Shown here: positions 17,084-27,339 of the stretch, in pieces | Layout: the number at the start of each line of letters is the position of its first letter | How positions within the stretch are numbered: position 1 is the stretch's first letter | Assembly (NCBI RefSeq): GCF_001314875.1 | Contig: NZ_LJZS01000011.1 | Coordinates: forward strand, 48,585-112,584 | DNA length: 64,000 bases | Origin: Halomonas sp. HL-48 | GTDB taxonomy: Bacteria; Pseudomonadota; Gammaproteobacteria; Pseudomonadales; Halomonadaceae | Reading direction: 5' to 3' | The notes under the pieces: generated by a model | What the model saw: the letters and a program-made list of their open reading frames with translations, nothing else | The model's database searches: none | What the model was told of the DNA's origin: nothing | Position numbers and translations under genes: made by a program

Positions 17084-20000
17084 TTCGTTTGACGTTTCGT
17101 TCGCCAGCTGAGTACCGCCACGGTAAGCGCCGGCAGAAAGGTGACGGTGACGATGGCGGTGCCCAGCAGCCCGAACAGCACAATGGCGCCGACGCCGCGA
17201 TACAGCTCGGTGCCTTCGCCAGGTAAGAATACCAGCGGCGAAAGCCCGCACAGCGTGGTCAAGGTGGTCATGGCAATGGGCCGCAGGCGGCTCTCCACGG
17301 CGTTATATACCGCATCGCGCACGCCCATGGAGGTTTCGCGCAGATTGATGCGCGCCTGATCGACGACCAGTATCGGGTTGTTGACCACGGTCCCCATGAG
17401 GATCAGAAAACCCAGCATGGTGATCATGTCGAAGGGCTGACTGATGGCGTTCAGGCCAATACGCGGCAGCATCGCGCCCACACTGTTCATCAGCCACAGC
17501 CCGACAATTCCCCCGGCCGCGCCGAGCGGGATGGTCGCCAGAATCAGCAGCGGATAGCCCCAGTGGGCGAAAATCGCCACCAGCAATAGATACACGATCG
17601 CAAGGGCTATCAACCCGTTGCCGGTGAGCGACTGGCGGGTGGCATCCAACTGATCGCCCGCGCCGCTTACCGTGACATCGATACTGCCCGGTAGCTCACC
17701 TTCGTCGCGCATTGGCTCGATAACGTCACGCTGCATTCGCTCGATACCTTCTTCAAGCGCCACGCTGCGCGGTGGAATCACGTCCAGGGTCACGCTGCGC
17801 CGACCATCTACCCGGCGTATGGTGGCGGTGCCGACGGTTTCTTCGATATCGGCGACGTCGTTCAGCGGTACGTTGAAGCCGGCTGGCGTATGCAGGGGCA
17901 GGCTAGCCAATTGGTCGAGGTCGATATCGCCGGCCTCAGGGCCATAGCCGTAAAGATCGATTTTTTCGTCGTCGAGATAAAAATCATCCAGGTACGACCC
18001 ATTGGTCAGCACGGCAATGGCGGTGCCCAGGGCCTCGGTGTCAAAGCCCAGCTCGGCGGCGCGCTCCCAGTCCGGGTAAACCTCGATCAGCGGCTGGCCG
18101 AGGTCCAGCGCCGAGGGGCGTGACTGAATGCGCGGGTTGTCGAAGCTCGTCTGGGCGCGTTCGTAAATACGGTTGGCGGTGGCGTAGAGCGTTTCCAGGT
18201 CGTTACCGGCAATATCCAGCGTGATGCTGCGCGTGCCGCCGTCGTTACTCGAGATGATCGAGCCGCGCGCGGCAAAGGCGCGCATGTCCGGGTAGGCCTC
18301 GTAACGCGTGGTCAGCGCGTCCATCAGCGCCTCGATATGATTGGGGTCCAGGGTTTCGGCAATGATGCGCAGGCTCTGCGCTTCGGCCTGAATGCCCATG
18401 GTGCGGATGGGCGGCACGTCGGTGTCGCCGCGCTCAAAAGCCTCGGGGTCGGCGTCGACATGCGGTTCAAGATCACGTTGCAACTCTTGGGCAATGGCAT
18501 CCATGGTGGCGAGGTTATAGCTTGCCGGGGCGTTCATGCTGGCGAAGGTCTTGGCTTCTTCGCCCTCGGGCAGGTATTCCGCCGGGGGTGTAAGCCAGAC
18601 AAAAATCGCCACGCCGCCGGCGATGCCCAGCACCACGGCCGCGCCTCGTCGCGCCGTGCTTTTGATCATGCTGTCGACCACCCACAGGCAGGCGCTCATC
18701 CAGCGCGGGCGAATGCCATTACCGTTATCGCGGCCGCGGAAATCGATATGCGCGCCAAGCGTGGGGATAACGGTAATGGCGACCACCATCGAGACCAGGA
18801 TCGAGGTGGAGATCGCCACGGCAATATCGGAATACAGCTGGCCGGCTTCCTGCTCGATAAAGAAGATCGGTACAAACACCAGAATGGTGGTCAGCGTTGA
18901 GGCGAGCACCGCCGACCAGACCTGCTTGACGCCTTCAAGCGCGGCTTGAAAGCGGGCTAGCCCGCGGCGCCGCTGGGTCTCGATACTTTCGAGCACGACA
19001 ATGGTGTTGTCGATGGTCATGCCAATGGCAAAGGCCACCCCGGCCAGGGAGATCACGTTCAGGGTACGGCCGGCGAGCAGCAGGCCGAGAAACGCCGCAA
19101 TGGTGCAGATGGGGATGCCGATGATCCCGGCAAAGGTGGCCCGCGCCGAGCGCAGAAAGGCGTACATCACCAGGGTGGCAAACAGCGCCCCCAGGCCGAG
19201 GTTTACCCAGACGTTGGCAATCGAGGACTCTACGTAGCGCACGTCGTCGTTGGACAGGGTGATCTGCATGCCCTGTTCAGCCAGCAGGCCATCGTTCAAA
19301 GCCTCAACTTCTTCAAGCATGTCACGCTTGATGTCGATGACGTTGGCCCCCGGCTCCCGGCGGACTTGAACGCTCAACACCGGCTCGCCCGCCGCGTTGT
19401 ACGAGCGCGAGGTCAGCTCGGCGTAGGATTGCTGCACCTCGGCAACGTCGCCAAGCCGTGTCACCTCATCGCCCTGGCGGTCAAGGATCAACGCTTCCAG
19501 GCTCTCGACATCTTCGAACCGCCCGACGGTGCGCAGCAGATAGCGCCGTTTGCCGCTTTCCAAGTCTCCGCTTGAGACGTCTTGATTGCGTTCCTGCAGG
19601 GCAGCTTGAATATCGCTGATGCTGAGATCCCGCGCGGCAAGCGCGTCGGGGTTGATCAATAACTGCATTTGCCGTTCGGCCCCGCCAGAGACGGTGACTT
19701 CCGACACCCCGCTGACGCTTTCCATGCGCGGGCGCACGTTATCTTCCAGATAGTCGCGCATGGCCGGCATGTCCAGATCGCGCGGGTTGCCTTCGCGCGG
19801 GCCGACGTTGAAGTACATGAACGCGTTGGCCGAAAACGAGTTGGCGACGATGCGCGGCTGGTCAACATTGGTGGGGTAGGAGGGCACCTGGCTGAGGGCG
19901 TTGTTGACACGGATGAGCGTTTCGGTGAGGTCAACGCCAAACGGAAATTCCAGTTCGATCTCGGCGCTGCCGCTGCTGGCGGTGGACTCCATGCGCTGCA

Positions 20001-20223
20001 GGTTGGGGACGTTGCGTAGATACTCTTCCTGCTCGATGAGGATATCCTTTTCGATATCCTGGGGGTTGGCCCCGGCCCACTGGGTTTCAACGCCAATCAC
20101 CCGGGTTTCCAGGTCGGGGATCATTTGCACGGGAATCCGCCAGATGGCGGCAATGCCCACGATCAGTAGAATCAGGGTGACGACACTGACTAAAATGCCG
20201 TGACGGATGATGGCGGCAAACAT
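17080..20223 (-). CDS. RND efflux transporter permease (AcrB/MexB superfamily)
   Basis: The 1047-residue inner-membrane protein has the RND layout: a first transmembrane helix (residues about 9-28), a large periplasmic domain, six helices, a second periplasmic domain and a final group of helices. In the fourth helix the sequence is [15 protein letters not shown]; the pair of aspartates that carries protons in AcrB (DD in GLLVDDAIVVVEN) is Asp-Asn here. It should form a tripartite pump with the adaptor encoded 18 bases upstream. No outer-membrane channel gene is nearby. The substrate is unknown; the subfamily is neither clearly HAE1 nor a metal (HME) pump. Confidence 0.88.
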   Translation of the reverse strand: MFAAIIRHGILVSVVTLILLIVGIAAIWRIPVQMIPDLETRVIGVETQWAGANPQDIEKDILIEQEEYLRNVPNLQRMESTASSGSAEIELEFPFGVDLTETLIRVNNALSQVPSYPTNVDQPRIVANSFSANAFMYFNVGPREGNPRDLDMPAMRDYLEDNVRPRMESVSGVSEVTVSGGAERQMQLLINPDALAARDLSISDIQAALQERNQDVSSGDLESGKRRYLLRTVGRFEDVESLEALILDRQGDEVTRLGDVAEVQQSYAELTSRSYNAAGEPVLSVQVRREPGANVIDIKRDMLEEVEALNDGLLAEQGMQITLSNDDVRYVESSIANVWVNLGLGALFATLVMYAFLRSARATFAGIIGIPICTIAAFLGLLLAGRTLNVISLAGVAFAIGMTIDNTIVVLESIETQRRRGLARFQAALEGVKQVWSAVLASTLTTILVFVPIFFIEQEAGQLYSDIAVAISTSILVSMVVAITVIPTLGAHIDFRGRDNGNGIRPRWMSACLWVVDSMIKSTARRGAAVVLGIAGGVAIFVWLTPPAEYLPEGEEAKTFASMNAPASYNLATMDAIAQELQRDLEPHVDADPEAFERGDTDVPPIRTMGIQAEAQSLRIIAETLDPNHIEALMDALTTRYEAYPDMRAFAARGSIISSNDGGTRSITLDIAGNDLETLYATANRIYERAQTSFDNPRIQSRPSALDLGQPLIEVYPDWERAAELGFDTEALGTAIAVLTNGSYLDDFYLDDEKIDLYGYGPEAGDIDLDQLASLPLHTPAGFNVPLNDVADIEETVGTATIRRVDGRRSVTLDVIPPRSVALEEGIERMQRDVIEPMRDEGELPGSIDVTVSGAGDQLDATRQSLTGNGLIALAIVYLLLVAIFAHWGYPLLILATIPLGAAGGIVGLWLMNSVGAMLPRIGLNAISQPFDMITMLGFLILMGTVVNNPILVVDQARINLRETSMGVRDAVYNAVESRLRPIAMTTLTTLCGLSPLVFLPGEGTELYRGVGAIVLFGLLGTAIVTVTFLPALTVAVLSWRTKRQTN

Positions 20224-20241
20224 GCGCGTGGGCGCTCCTTG

Positions 20242-21318
20242 TTAGTCGTCGTCGATAAGGGACAGGGACTGCCCCTCTTCTAGGCGTTCGTTGCCTACCA
20301 CAATGACGCGATCGCCCACCTCGATACCGTCGAGCACTGCGACGTTGCCCTCGTGGCCGCCGCCGACGTCCACGCGTTGTTCATAAGCGCGCCATTCGTC
20401 ATCTTCCTGGCGGGCCAGCCATACGCTGACGCTGCCGTCCGGGCGGCGGATCAAGGCATCGCGGGGCACGCTTGGGCCCGTCTCGCCTTCAAGCAGCAGC
20501 CGCCCTTCGAGTGCCATGCCGGGCAGCAAGTCAAGGGAGTCAACAGGCTCGGCGCGCAGCAGGAACTGACGGCTGTTGGTGTCCTGGGGCACCCGTGCCT
20601 GGGGGCGGGCGGCGTACCACTGGGTATCGCCTTCCAGCCGGATTTCGAGCGTCGCGTCATCCATGCGGGCGTAGGCCGATAACGGCACGGGGAAGTCCAG
20701 CGTCAAGGCCTCAATATCAACCAGCGTCATCAGGGTGTCGCCGGGCGTGACCCATTCGCCCAACTCGCTGTCGCGCTGGGTGATCAGCGAATCGAAAGGC
20801 GCGGTGATGGTGTGGCGGGATACGCGAAGCTCCCAGAGTGCGTACTCGCTCTGCTGGGCCTCCAGGGTCGCTTCGGCGGCGGCCAGCGCGTTTTGCCGCT
20901 GGCGCAGTTCGCTTGCCGCAATATTTTGCTGCGCGGATAGCTGGTCGGCTTCGTTGAGACGCTGACGGGCATCGTCGCGATCGGCGCGGGCCTGATCGAT
21001 ATTGGCCTGGGCGCGCTGGCGCTCCAGTTCGGCCTCACGGCTATCCAACGACATTAGCCGCTCGTCCTGGCTGACCCGGTCGCCGATCTCGACGTCAAGG
21101 GATGCGACCTGACCGGCCTCGGCGCTGGAAAGCTGCGAAGTGCGCGGGGCTGAAACGCTGCCGGACAGGCGCAGCGTCTCGATACGCGGGGTCTCGTCAA
21201 CCCGCTGGGTTTCGACCCGGGCGTCCTGTGCGGTGGCCACGCCGATACCGCCCATCAGCAGGGCCAGTGTCGTGGCGCACGCCCAAGGCGCGCGAGCGAT
21301 AGTCAACAATCGTCGCAA
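20242..21318 (-). CDS. RND efflux periplasmic adaptor subunit (membrane fusion protein)
   Basis: The 358-residue protein has an N-terminal signal/anchor (about residues 8-30, ending GVATAQD) without a lipobox, a lipoyl half-motif (LSSAEAGQVASLDVEIGDRV), a coiled-coil hairpin rich in Arg, Gln, Ala and Glu (about 90-165), the second lipoyl half (HTITAPFDSLITQRDSELGEWV) and beta-barrel and membrane-proximal domains. It links the RND permease just downstream (18-base gap, same operon) to an outer-membrane channel. Codon and base composition match the neighbours. Confidence 0.9.
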   Translation of the reverse strand: MRRLLTIARAPWACATTLALLMGGIGVATAQDARVETQRVDETPRIETLRLSGSVSAPRTSQLSSAEAGQVASLDVEIGDRVSQDERLMSLDSREAELERQRAQANIDQARADRDDARQRLNEADQLSAQQNIAASELRQRQNALAAAEATLEAQQSEYALWELRVSRHTITAPFDSLITQRDSELGEWVTPGDTLMTLVDIEALTLDFPVPLSAYARMDDATLEIRLEGDTQWYAARPQARVPQDTNSRQFLLRAEPVDSLDLLPGMALEGRLLLEGETGPSVPRDALIRRPDGSVSVWLARQEDDEWRAYEQRVDVGGGHEGNVAVLDGIEVGDRVIVVGNERLEEGQSLSLIDDD

Positions 21319-21392
21319 GATGATTCCCCGGCTCTAGGATTGCGCCCAGCATGCCAGAATCAAACGGTCGGTTGGCGTTGGTGGTATCAACG

Positions 21393-24300
21393 CTACCCGC
21401 GCTTGAGCGCGCTCAGTAGCGCCTGCAGCGGATGAGGCAGCAGCTGGTTTGAATAACGCTTCACCTGACTGCGGCAGGAGTAGCCCGTGGCCAGTAGTTT
21501 GCCCGCATTTTCTTCGGCTTCCACTTGCGGCTGCCAGGACTGCGCGTAGATGGTCTTTGAGGTCGCCACGTTGCGGGTTTCATGGCCGTAAGTGCCAGAC
21601 ATGCCGCAGCAGCCGGTGCTGACCAGCTCAAGCTCCAGCCCGAAGGCCGCGAATACCTGCTGCCACGCCTTGGGGGACCCCGGCGCATTGGTGCTTTCGG
21701 TGCAGTGGGAAAGCAGCTTGAAGCCGGGATCGCTGACCTCCAGCGGCCGCGTCGCAAGGGTGTTGAGGCGGGTGGCCAGCCATTCCTGCAACATCAGCAC
21801 TTCGGGCACCGCCTCGTGGCCCAGCGATTTGACGTACTCCTGGCGGTAGGTGAGCGTCATCGCCGGGTCGATGCCCACCAGCGGAATATCAAAGTGCGCC
21901 AGCGTGCGAAGCCGTTCGGCCTGTTTCTGCGCCGTGCGTTCGAACGCCCCCAGGAAGCCCTGTACCTGCAGCGGCTTGCCGTTGGCGGAAAACGGCATGA
22001 CGAACACCCGCAGGTTGAGCCGCGACAGCAGCTCGACGATATCCATCACCAGTTTGGCTTCAAAGTGGCTGGTAAACGCATCTTGGACGATGATCACGCT
22101 GTTGGCGCGCTGCTGCTCGGTAAGCAGTGCAAGCGAGGTCGGCGTGGCCTCGGCCACGCCCCAGGCTCGCAGCTTCTTTTTCAGGTTGGCCCGGGACAGC
22201 GCCGGCGAGTCGCTGATGCCGATGCTTTTGCGCATCAGTTGTGCGACCCAACGCTGGCCCATGACAGCGTTATACAGTGGGGCCACTCTGGCAAAGGTCG
22301 GCAGCATGAACTCGGTTCCAGCGATTAGGTAATCACGCAGCGGGCGCAGGTAGCGGCCGTGGTAGACCTCCAGAAACTGCGAGCGGAACTGCGGCACATT
22401 GACCTTCACCGGGCACTGCCCGGCGCAGGATTTGCACGCAAGGCAGCCCGCCATGGCGTCGTAGACTTCGTGGGAATAGTCGTGGTGCTGTTTGCGACTC
22501 AGGGTGTTGGCCACCCTGAGTGGGAAGTGCTTGATAAAGCCCCAGCCGCCTGAGGCTTTGGTTCTGCGCGACTCTTCCACCACGTCGATGCCTGCTTTGG
22601 ACTGCAGGCGCAGCCATTCGCGTATCAGGCTGGCACGGCCTTTGGGCGAATGGCGGCGATCGCGGGTGGCCTTCCATGACGGGCACATGGGGTCATCGAC
22701 GTCGTAGTTGTAGCAGGCGCCGTTGCCGTTGCAGTACACCGCCGCGTCGTAGGCCTGCCAGGCCCGTTCGTCGATGGTGCGGTCAAGCTGGCCGCGCATC
22801 GGCACTTCGTCGATAGCCAGCAGCTCTGGGTCGTATTCGCGGGCAATCAGCTCGCCCTTGTCCGAGGGCGAGGCAATCTTGCCGGGGTTGAGCTGGTTAT
22901 AGGGGTCAAAGGCGGCCTTGACCCGCTGCAGGCTGGGGTAGAGCTTGCCGAAAAATTTGGGGCCGTACTCCGAGCGCACGCCCTTACCGTGTTCGCCCCA
23001 CAGCAGCCCGCCGTAGCGCTGGGTCAGCGCCGCCACCTCGTCGGAGATCTCGCGGATCAGCGCTTCCTGGGCGGGGTCTTTCATGTCCAGCGCCGGACGT
23101 ACGTGCAACACCCCAGCATCTACGTGGCCGAACATGCCATAGGCAAGGCCGCGGGCATCCAGCGCCGCACGGAATTCGGCAATATAGTCGGCCAGGTGCT
23201 CGGGGGGCACCGCGGTGTCCTCGACGAACGCCAGCGGGCGCTTTTCGCCCTGGACATTGCCCAGAAGTCCCACCGAGCGCTTGCGCATGCCGTAGACGTG
23301 CTGAATCTGCGCGCGGCCCTCGGCCAGGGTATAGCCCAGCCGCTCGACGGTAGCGTCCCGGCCCAGGTGCTCGGTAAAAGCGCGCACGCGCTCAGCGAGG
23401 GCTTCTGGGTCGTCGTCGTTGAACTCGACCAGGTTGATACCGCGAATGGGCGTATCGCCGGCCGGAAAAAATGCCGCCACGCTGTCCCAGACGAAATCCT
23501 CCATGGCCAGCTGCAAGACGGTGTCGTCGATGGTTTCGATGGACGTGGGCCGGGCGCTCGACGTCATCAGCGCCTTGGCATCGCGCAGGGCCTCCATAAA
23601 ACCGGGATAGCGAACGTTCACTAACGTCGAATGCTTGGGAATCGGCAGGACGTTTAATACCGCTTCATTAAGGAACCCAAGCGAACCTTCCGAGCCGCAT
23701 AGCAAACTGTTGAGGTTGAGCTGGCCGTCCTGTTCGCGCAGGTGAGCCAGATCAAAGCCGGTCAGGCAGCGGTTGAGCGGCGGAAAGGTGGCGTCGATGA
23801 GTTCGCGCTGCTGGTCGATAATCTCGGCGGCGGTGGAATGCACCCGGCCGAGGATGCCGCCTTGCGCGCATTCCGCGGTTTCTTCTTCAACACTTAACGG
23901 GCGGCTATGTAAGTGCTTACCCCCCAGCAACACCGTGTCGAGCTCGAGCACATGGTCGCGGGTTTTGCCGTACTCGCAGCTGCCCTGGCCGCTGGCGTCG
24001 GTGGATATCATGCCGCCAATGGTGGCGCGATTGGAGGTGGAAAGCTCCGGGGCGAAAAACAGGCCATGAGGTTTTAGCGCGGCATTGAGTTGGTCTTTGA
24101 CCACGCCCGCCTGAACGCGAACCCGGCGATGCTCGACGTCGATCTCGATAATCCGGTTCATGTGGCGGGAGATATCCACCACAATGCCGTCGGTCAGCGA
24201 CTGGCCGTTGGTGCCGGTGCCGCCGCCGCGAGGGGTGAGCACGATATCGCGATGGGGGACTTCTCCGGCCAGCCTGGCCAGCCTTTCCAGGTCCTCGGCG

Positions 24301-24491
24301 TGCCGGGGAAAGACCGCGGCCTGGGGAAGACGCTGGTAAATCGAGTTATCCGTCGCCAGCACCGTGCGGTTGGCGTAGTCAGGGGCAATCTCGCCTTCGA
24401 AGCCGCGCGTTTTCAGCGCCTCAAGAAAGCGCACGTAGTGGGAGCCCAGACGTTCAAATGGCGCGGTACGCGAATCCAGAGATGCAATCAT
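21393..24491 (-). CDS. ydiJ: YdiJ-type FAD-linked D-2-hydroxyacid dehydrogenase with Fe-S domain
   Basis: The roughly 1032-residue protein matches E. coli YdiJ along its whole length, including ATDNSIYQRLPQAAVFP, TPRGGGTGTNGQSLTDG, LSTSNRATIGGMISTDASGQ, GMFGHVDAGVLHVRPALDM and GLLWGEHGKG. Domains in order are an FAD-binding PCMH domain, an FAD-linked oxidase C-terminal domain, a 4Fe-4S ferredoxin-like part with CLACKSCAGQCP near residue 680 and a CCG-type domain with GCCGMSGTYGHE near residue 962. E. coli YdiJ has been reported to oxidise D-2-hydroxyglutarate. I chose the ATG giving MIASLDSRT; a GTG six codons upstream is possible, and neither has a strong ribosome site. Confidence 0.9.
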   Translation of the reverse strand: MIASLDSRTAPFERLGSHYVRFLEALKTRGFEGEIAPDYANRTVLATDNSIYQRLPQAAVFPRHAEDLERLARLAGEVPHRDIVLTPRGGGTGTNGQSLTDGIVVDISRHMNRIIEIDVEHRRVRVQAGVVKDQLNAALKPHGLFFAPELSTSNRATIGGMISTDASGQGSCEYGKTRDHVLELDTVLLGGKHLHSRPLSVEEETAECAQGGILGRVHSTAAEIIDQQRELIDATFPPLNRCLTGFDLAHLREQDGQLNLNSLLCGSEGSLGFLNEAVLNVLPIPKHSTLVNVRYPGFMEALRDAKALMTSSARPTSIETIDDTVLQLAMEDFVWDSVAAFFPAGDTPIRGINLVEFNDDDPEALAERVRAFTEHLGRDATVERLGYTLAEGRAQIQHVYGMRKRSVGLLGNVQGEKRPLAFVEDTAVPPEHLADYIAEFRAALDARGLAYGMFGHVDAGVLHVRPALDMKDPAQEALIREISDEVAALTQRYGGLLWGEHGKGVRSEYGPKFFGKLYPSLQRVKAAFDPYNQLNPGKIASPSDKGELIAREYDPELLAIDEVPMRGQLDRTIDERAWQAYDAAVYCNGNGACYNYDVDDPMCPSWKATRDRRHSPKGRASLIREWLRLQSKAGIDVVEESRRTKASGGWGFIKHFPLRVANTLSRKQHHDYSHEVYDAMAGCLACKSCAGQCPVKVNVPQFRSQFLEVYHGRYLRPLRDYLIAGTEFMLPTFARVAPLYNAVMGQRWVAQLMRKSIGISDSPALSRANLKKKLRAWGVAEATPTSLALLTEQQRANSVIIVQDAFTSHFEAKLVMDIVELLSRLNLRVFVMPFSANGKPLQVQGFLGAFERTAQKQAERLRTLAHFDIPLVGIDPAMTLTYRQEYVKSLGHEAVPEVLMLQEWLATRLNTLATRPLEVSDPGFKLLSHCTESTNAPGSPKAWQQVFAAFGLELELVSTGCCGMSGTYGHETRNVATSKTIYAQSWQPQVEAEENAGKLLATGYSCRSQVKRYSNQLLPHPLQALLSALKRG

Positions 24492-24580
24492 AATTGAGCA
24501 AGCCGTCACTGCCGAAAGCGGAAGAAAATAAGGTAGCTACTTTACCGCAGTGACTGATGACCTGCACCTGGATGGCGGCG

Positions 24581-25171
24581 TTATGCCTCGCCCAGCGCTT
24601 CCTTCACCAGCGCGGCAGATGATGCCGACATGGGCAGCGTTAACGCCAGTTCGTGGGCGCGCGGCGACATCTTACGCCAGGTCTTCTGCACGATACGCAC
24701 CATGTGATCGTGTTCTACCTTGCGCGAGAAATCGGCAAAGTAGTTTTCCAGAAACACTAGGCAGGCGCAGTCCTCAAGCGCCTGCACCTCAGGGTCGCGC
24801 CCCAGCCCTTTCTTGCCGATCATCGCCGCGACGCGCTGGGCATCCTCGGTGCTATAGCCGGCTTCCTCCATCAGTCGAGCGGTGGTCTCGCCCGCCCGCT
24901 TGCCTTGGTCGCGCCGCCAGGTCAGATAGCCCACCCGGCCTTTTTCATATTCCTCGCGGGTGACCTGCCAGCGCTGCAGATGCTGGGCGCGTACCGCCAA
25001 CTGCAACAACTCGCCGGGTGAATCGTATACGTGCGCAAGCCATTTGCTCATTCGCTGGGCGTAGGCCAGTTCCTGCGGCATCGTGGTGCCGTCCTCGAGC
25101 GTTGTCGTACGTGGGTCCTGTGCGTGCAGGGCGTCGATGGCGGCAAGGGTCTGCTCAAACGCGGTGGTCAT
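24581..25171 (-). CDS. DUF4202 domain-containing protein
   Basis: The 196-residue protein resembles the DUF4202 family: FEQTLAAIDALHAQDP, LAVRAQHLQRWQ, GYLTWRRDQGKRAGE and LEDCACLVFLENYF. The conserved His, Arg and Asp residues in a helical setting suggest an HD-like or metal-dependent fold, but no biochemical function is established. There is no signal peptide. It follows the ydiJ homologue with about 70 bases between their starts and ends and may be its own transcription unit. Confidence 0.82.
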   Translation of the reverse strand: MTTAFEQTLAAIDALHAQDPRTTTLEDGTTMPQELAYAQRMSKWLAHVYDSPGELLQLAVRAQHLQRWQVTREEYEKGRVGYLTWRRDQGKRAGETTARLMEEAGYSTEDAQRVAAMIGKKGLGRDPEVQALEDCACLVFLENYFADFSRKVEHDHMVRIVQKTWRKMSPRAHELALTLPMSASSAALVKEALGEA

Positions 25172-25306
25172 GGCTGCGGTGCTCGGCTAAAGAGAGTGGT
25201 TAAACAGATAGGGTCCTAGGTTGCCGAGAAACACTGAGAATCACAACTTCTGTAGGTAGGGAAATTACGGGGGGCATGGCTAGAGCAGGCTAAGGATTTT
25301 TAAAAA

Positions 25307-25585
25307 TCAGTCGCTTGGAAATTTCTGCTTTTGGTGAAGTACTCGCATGATATGAATTGAGGAATGATCGACCCAGTAGTCAATAATCATCGAAATCTCT
25401 GGGATGATAAGCAATCTGCCTGGAATGCCATCCCGCTGCACACCCATCAATAGCTGATCAAGTAGGCTTTCGGCTTTCGCTTCAATGATGTCGTCGGTTT
25501 TCTCAGCGACGACAGGATTGACGTCGTAAAGAAATTCGAAGATCTTCTCGCGGTCATTCAGAGCCTCTTCTTCCCACACGATCAT
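25307..25585 (-). CDS. RelE/ParE-superfamily toxin of a type II toxin-antitoxin pair
   Basis: The 92-residue product begins MIVWEEEALNDREKIFEFL, and its middle (GIPGRLLIIPEISMIIDYWVD) and C terminus (HIMRVLHQKQKFP) follow the RelE/ParE fold, in which a C-terminal basic strand often carries the active residues. It overlaps its antitoxin gene by four bases (ATGA). RelE members cut mRNA on the ribosome; ParE members poison gyrase; the sequence does not decide between them. The gene is noticeably more AT-rich than its neighbours, which fits horizontal acquisition. Confidence 0.85.
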   Translation of the reverse strand: MIVWEEEALNDREKIFEFLYDVNPVVAEKTDDIIEAKAESLLDQLLMGVQRDGIPGRLLIIPEISMIIDYWVDHSSIHIMRVLHQKQKFPSD

Positions 25586-25866
25586 TTGTTTGCCCGACCC
25601 CGAATGTTGGCTTTGCGTTCAGCCATTTGTGCTTTTGCACTTTCGTGATCGATAAAGGAAGCCTTTCCATCATCAAGCTTCTCAAAGGCTTGATTAATTT
25701 GATTGGTGAGCCATGCATCATGAGATAGCACCTTGCGTTGTTGCTCGGCCAATTGCTCGGTGAATTCGCGGCAGGCATCACTTAATGTACGGCCCTGGCT
25801 CTCAGCCATTTGTTGGCTTAAGCGCTTTGTTTCTTCATCAATACGAAACTGTATTCTAGTATCCAT
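25582..25866 (-). CDS. RelB/DinJ-type antitoxin
   Basis: The 94-residue protein starts MDTRIQFRIDEETKRLSQQM, a ribbon-helix-helix DNA-binding N terminus, followed by GRTLSDACREFTEQLAE and a charged C-terminal tail (residues about 50-94) that would wrap the toxin. Antitoxin-first order and the four-base overlap with the toxin are typical. Such antitoxins repress their own promoter; a possible -10 box, TAGTAT on the minus strand, lies at 25878-25883. AT-rich base composition matches the toxin gene. Confidence 0.85.
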   Translation of the reverse strand: MDTRIQFRIDEETKRLSQQMAESQGRTLSDACREFTEQLAEQQRKVLSHDAWLTNQINQAFEKLDDGKASFIDHESAKAQMAERKANIRGRANK

Positions 25867-26054
25867 GGTTAAGCCCTATACTAATTTGCGTGTGTACAAA
25901 TGTTAGCACAAAGTGACTGACAGGATGCGAAATTGTCCCTTTACAAGGTTTGCATTGCCGCATGAAGCTCATCTTGGCGAGATATAGACGGCCCTATCCG
26001 AAGGACTATGACCATTTTATCTGTGGTGATGTTATTAAATCCTGCGAACCATTC

Positions 26055-26174
26055 CTAAGCCGCCTGCTCGGCGGTGAACATTTCGACGACGAGGAGCCAG
26101 ACTTGTCGGGCGATGGGGTTGTTGATCGTGTAATGAATTGCGCTCCTACGAAACCCGATCCATGCATCTAGCTC
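26055..26174 (-). pseudogene. Short remnant reading frame at the edge of the catabolic block
   Basis: In the frame shifted from the MFS gene end, codons from about 26174 to the TAG at 26055 read as a protein-like C terminus that includes DAWIGFRRSAIHYTINNP and ends VVEMFTAEQAA. It has no start of its own and overlaps the last codons of the MFS gene. The composition looks like real coding sequence, so I read it as the left-over tail of a disrupted gene at a recombination junction. I cannot name the family. The rest of the 279-base gap between antitoxin and MFS genes shows nothing clear; a 73-codon plus-strand frame there is not convincing. Confidence 0.35.
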
Positions 26175-27336
26175 GCCTCGCTTGATGGATGAGCCAGAGT
26201 CCCGCTACCGAGATGCCAGCGAGGATAGCGAAGACGCTTGTATAGTCACCAACCACGCTGTGGAGCAAGTTAACCATAGGCAAACCGAGCAGAACGCCAC
26301 CATAGGTGAAAACCAGACAACCTCCTGCGGCATCGGCGATGCGATGGGGTGGGGCCAGTTGGGTGATTTCGGCCAGGAAGACGCCGTTCCAGCCCAACGA
26401 GGAGAAGCTCAGTAGCCCCAGTAGTACAATGACCAGCCACTTGGGCCAGGCCGGGGTCATGGTGGCTACCAAAAGGGCTGCCACGGCGGTGGTACAGGCG
26501 ATGATAGCAAGTGCCATCAAGCGGTCGCCCAGCCGGTCACCGATCTCGCCCCAGCCAATGCGCCCCACCACGCCGGTCACTTGCACCCCGGACATGACCA
26601 ATCCCGCCTCTACCAGGCCGAAGTCCAGATCCTCCACCAGCAGCGCCACCGTAAATGCCGAAACCGAGAGCTGAATCGCCGAGAAGCACAGGCTAAGCAG
26701 CGCGACGTAGCGCAGTGACCGCTGCCGCCATACCACGTCGAGTCCGGAGAAGGGCGTTGCCAACCACGATGTGTCTGGGTCTCGCTGGTCATCCCAGCTC
26801 TCCCGCCGCCATTGCAGGGCGACAATGCCGAGCAGGGCGATGGCGCTGAGCAGTAGCAGCCCGGCCTGCCAACCCACCACTAAGGCCAGCACCGGCGCGC
26901 TGGCACCGGCGATCACGCCGCCCAACGGCACGCCCGACTGTTTCACTGAGAAGATCAGGCCGCGTCGCTCAGGCGGGGTGAAGCGCACCAGCAACACTGA
27001 GGCGGAGGGATTGGTCATCCCGTAACCCAAGCCGGCAACGAGGGAGGCTAAGGCAAAGGTCGGCAAGGTCGGCATCGCCATCATGGCGGCGCCACCGCCG
27101 AGCAACGCCAGGGAGAGTTGGCTGGTGCGACAGGGCCCTAAACGTCGGGTGAGCGGTCCGCCCACCAGCGAGGTAAGCATGGCGCCGGCGAAGATTAGGC
27201 TCACCTGCAAACCGATAGTGGCCGAGGAGACGCTCAGTACACCAGACAACTCTGGGGCGATGGCGGCCGGGAACAGCGCCACCAGCGAGGAGAAGGCCAG
27301 CACCAGCGTGGTCGACAGCAGCACGATGATCGGCAC
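26146..27336 (-). CDS. Major facilitator superfamily transporter
   Basis: The 396-residue protein has about 12 transmembrane helices, with the MFS loop motif GGPLTRRLGPCR after helix 2 and the related GEIGDRLGDRL in the second half. GYGMTNPSASVLLVRFTP between helices 4 and 5 resembles CynX/NimT-like carriers of organic anions. It is the last gene of the minus-strand catabolic block, three bases after the lyase gene, so it probably exports or imports a pathway metabolite. The last residues (ARCMDRVS) overlap a remnant frame, and the natural C terminus may have been altered there. Confidence 0.85.
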   Translation of the reverse strand: MPIIVLLSTTLVLAFSSLVALFPAAIAPELSGVLSVSSATIGLQVSLIFAGAMLTSLVGGPLTRRLGPCRTSQLSLALLGGGAAMMAMPTLPTFALASLVAGLGYGMTNPSASVLLVRFTPPERRGLIFSVKQSGVPLGGVIAGASAPVLALVVGWQAGLLLLSAIALLGIVALQWRRESWDDQRDPDTSWLATPFSGLDVVWRQRSLRYVALLSLCFSAIQLSVSAFTVALLVEDLDFGLVEAGLVMSGVQVTGVVGRIGWGEIGDRLGDRLMALAIIACTTAVAALLVATMTPAWPKWLVIVLLGLLSFSSLGWNGVFLAEITQLAPPHRIADAAGGCLVFTYGGVLLGLPMVNLLHSVVGDYTSVFAILAGISVAGLWLIHQARRARCMDRVS

Positions 27337-27339
27337 GGT

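Noticed and set aside
25950..26171. 73-codon plus-strand frame between the antitoxin and MFS genes
   Set aside because: No ribosome site, no family resemblance, and it overlaps both the MFS gene end and the more protein-like remnant on the other strand.
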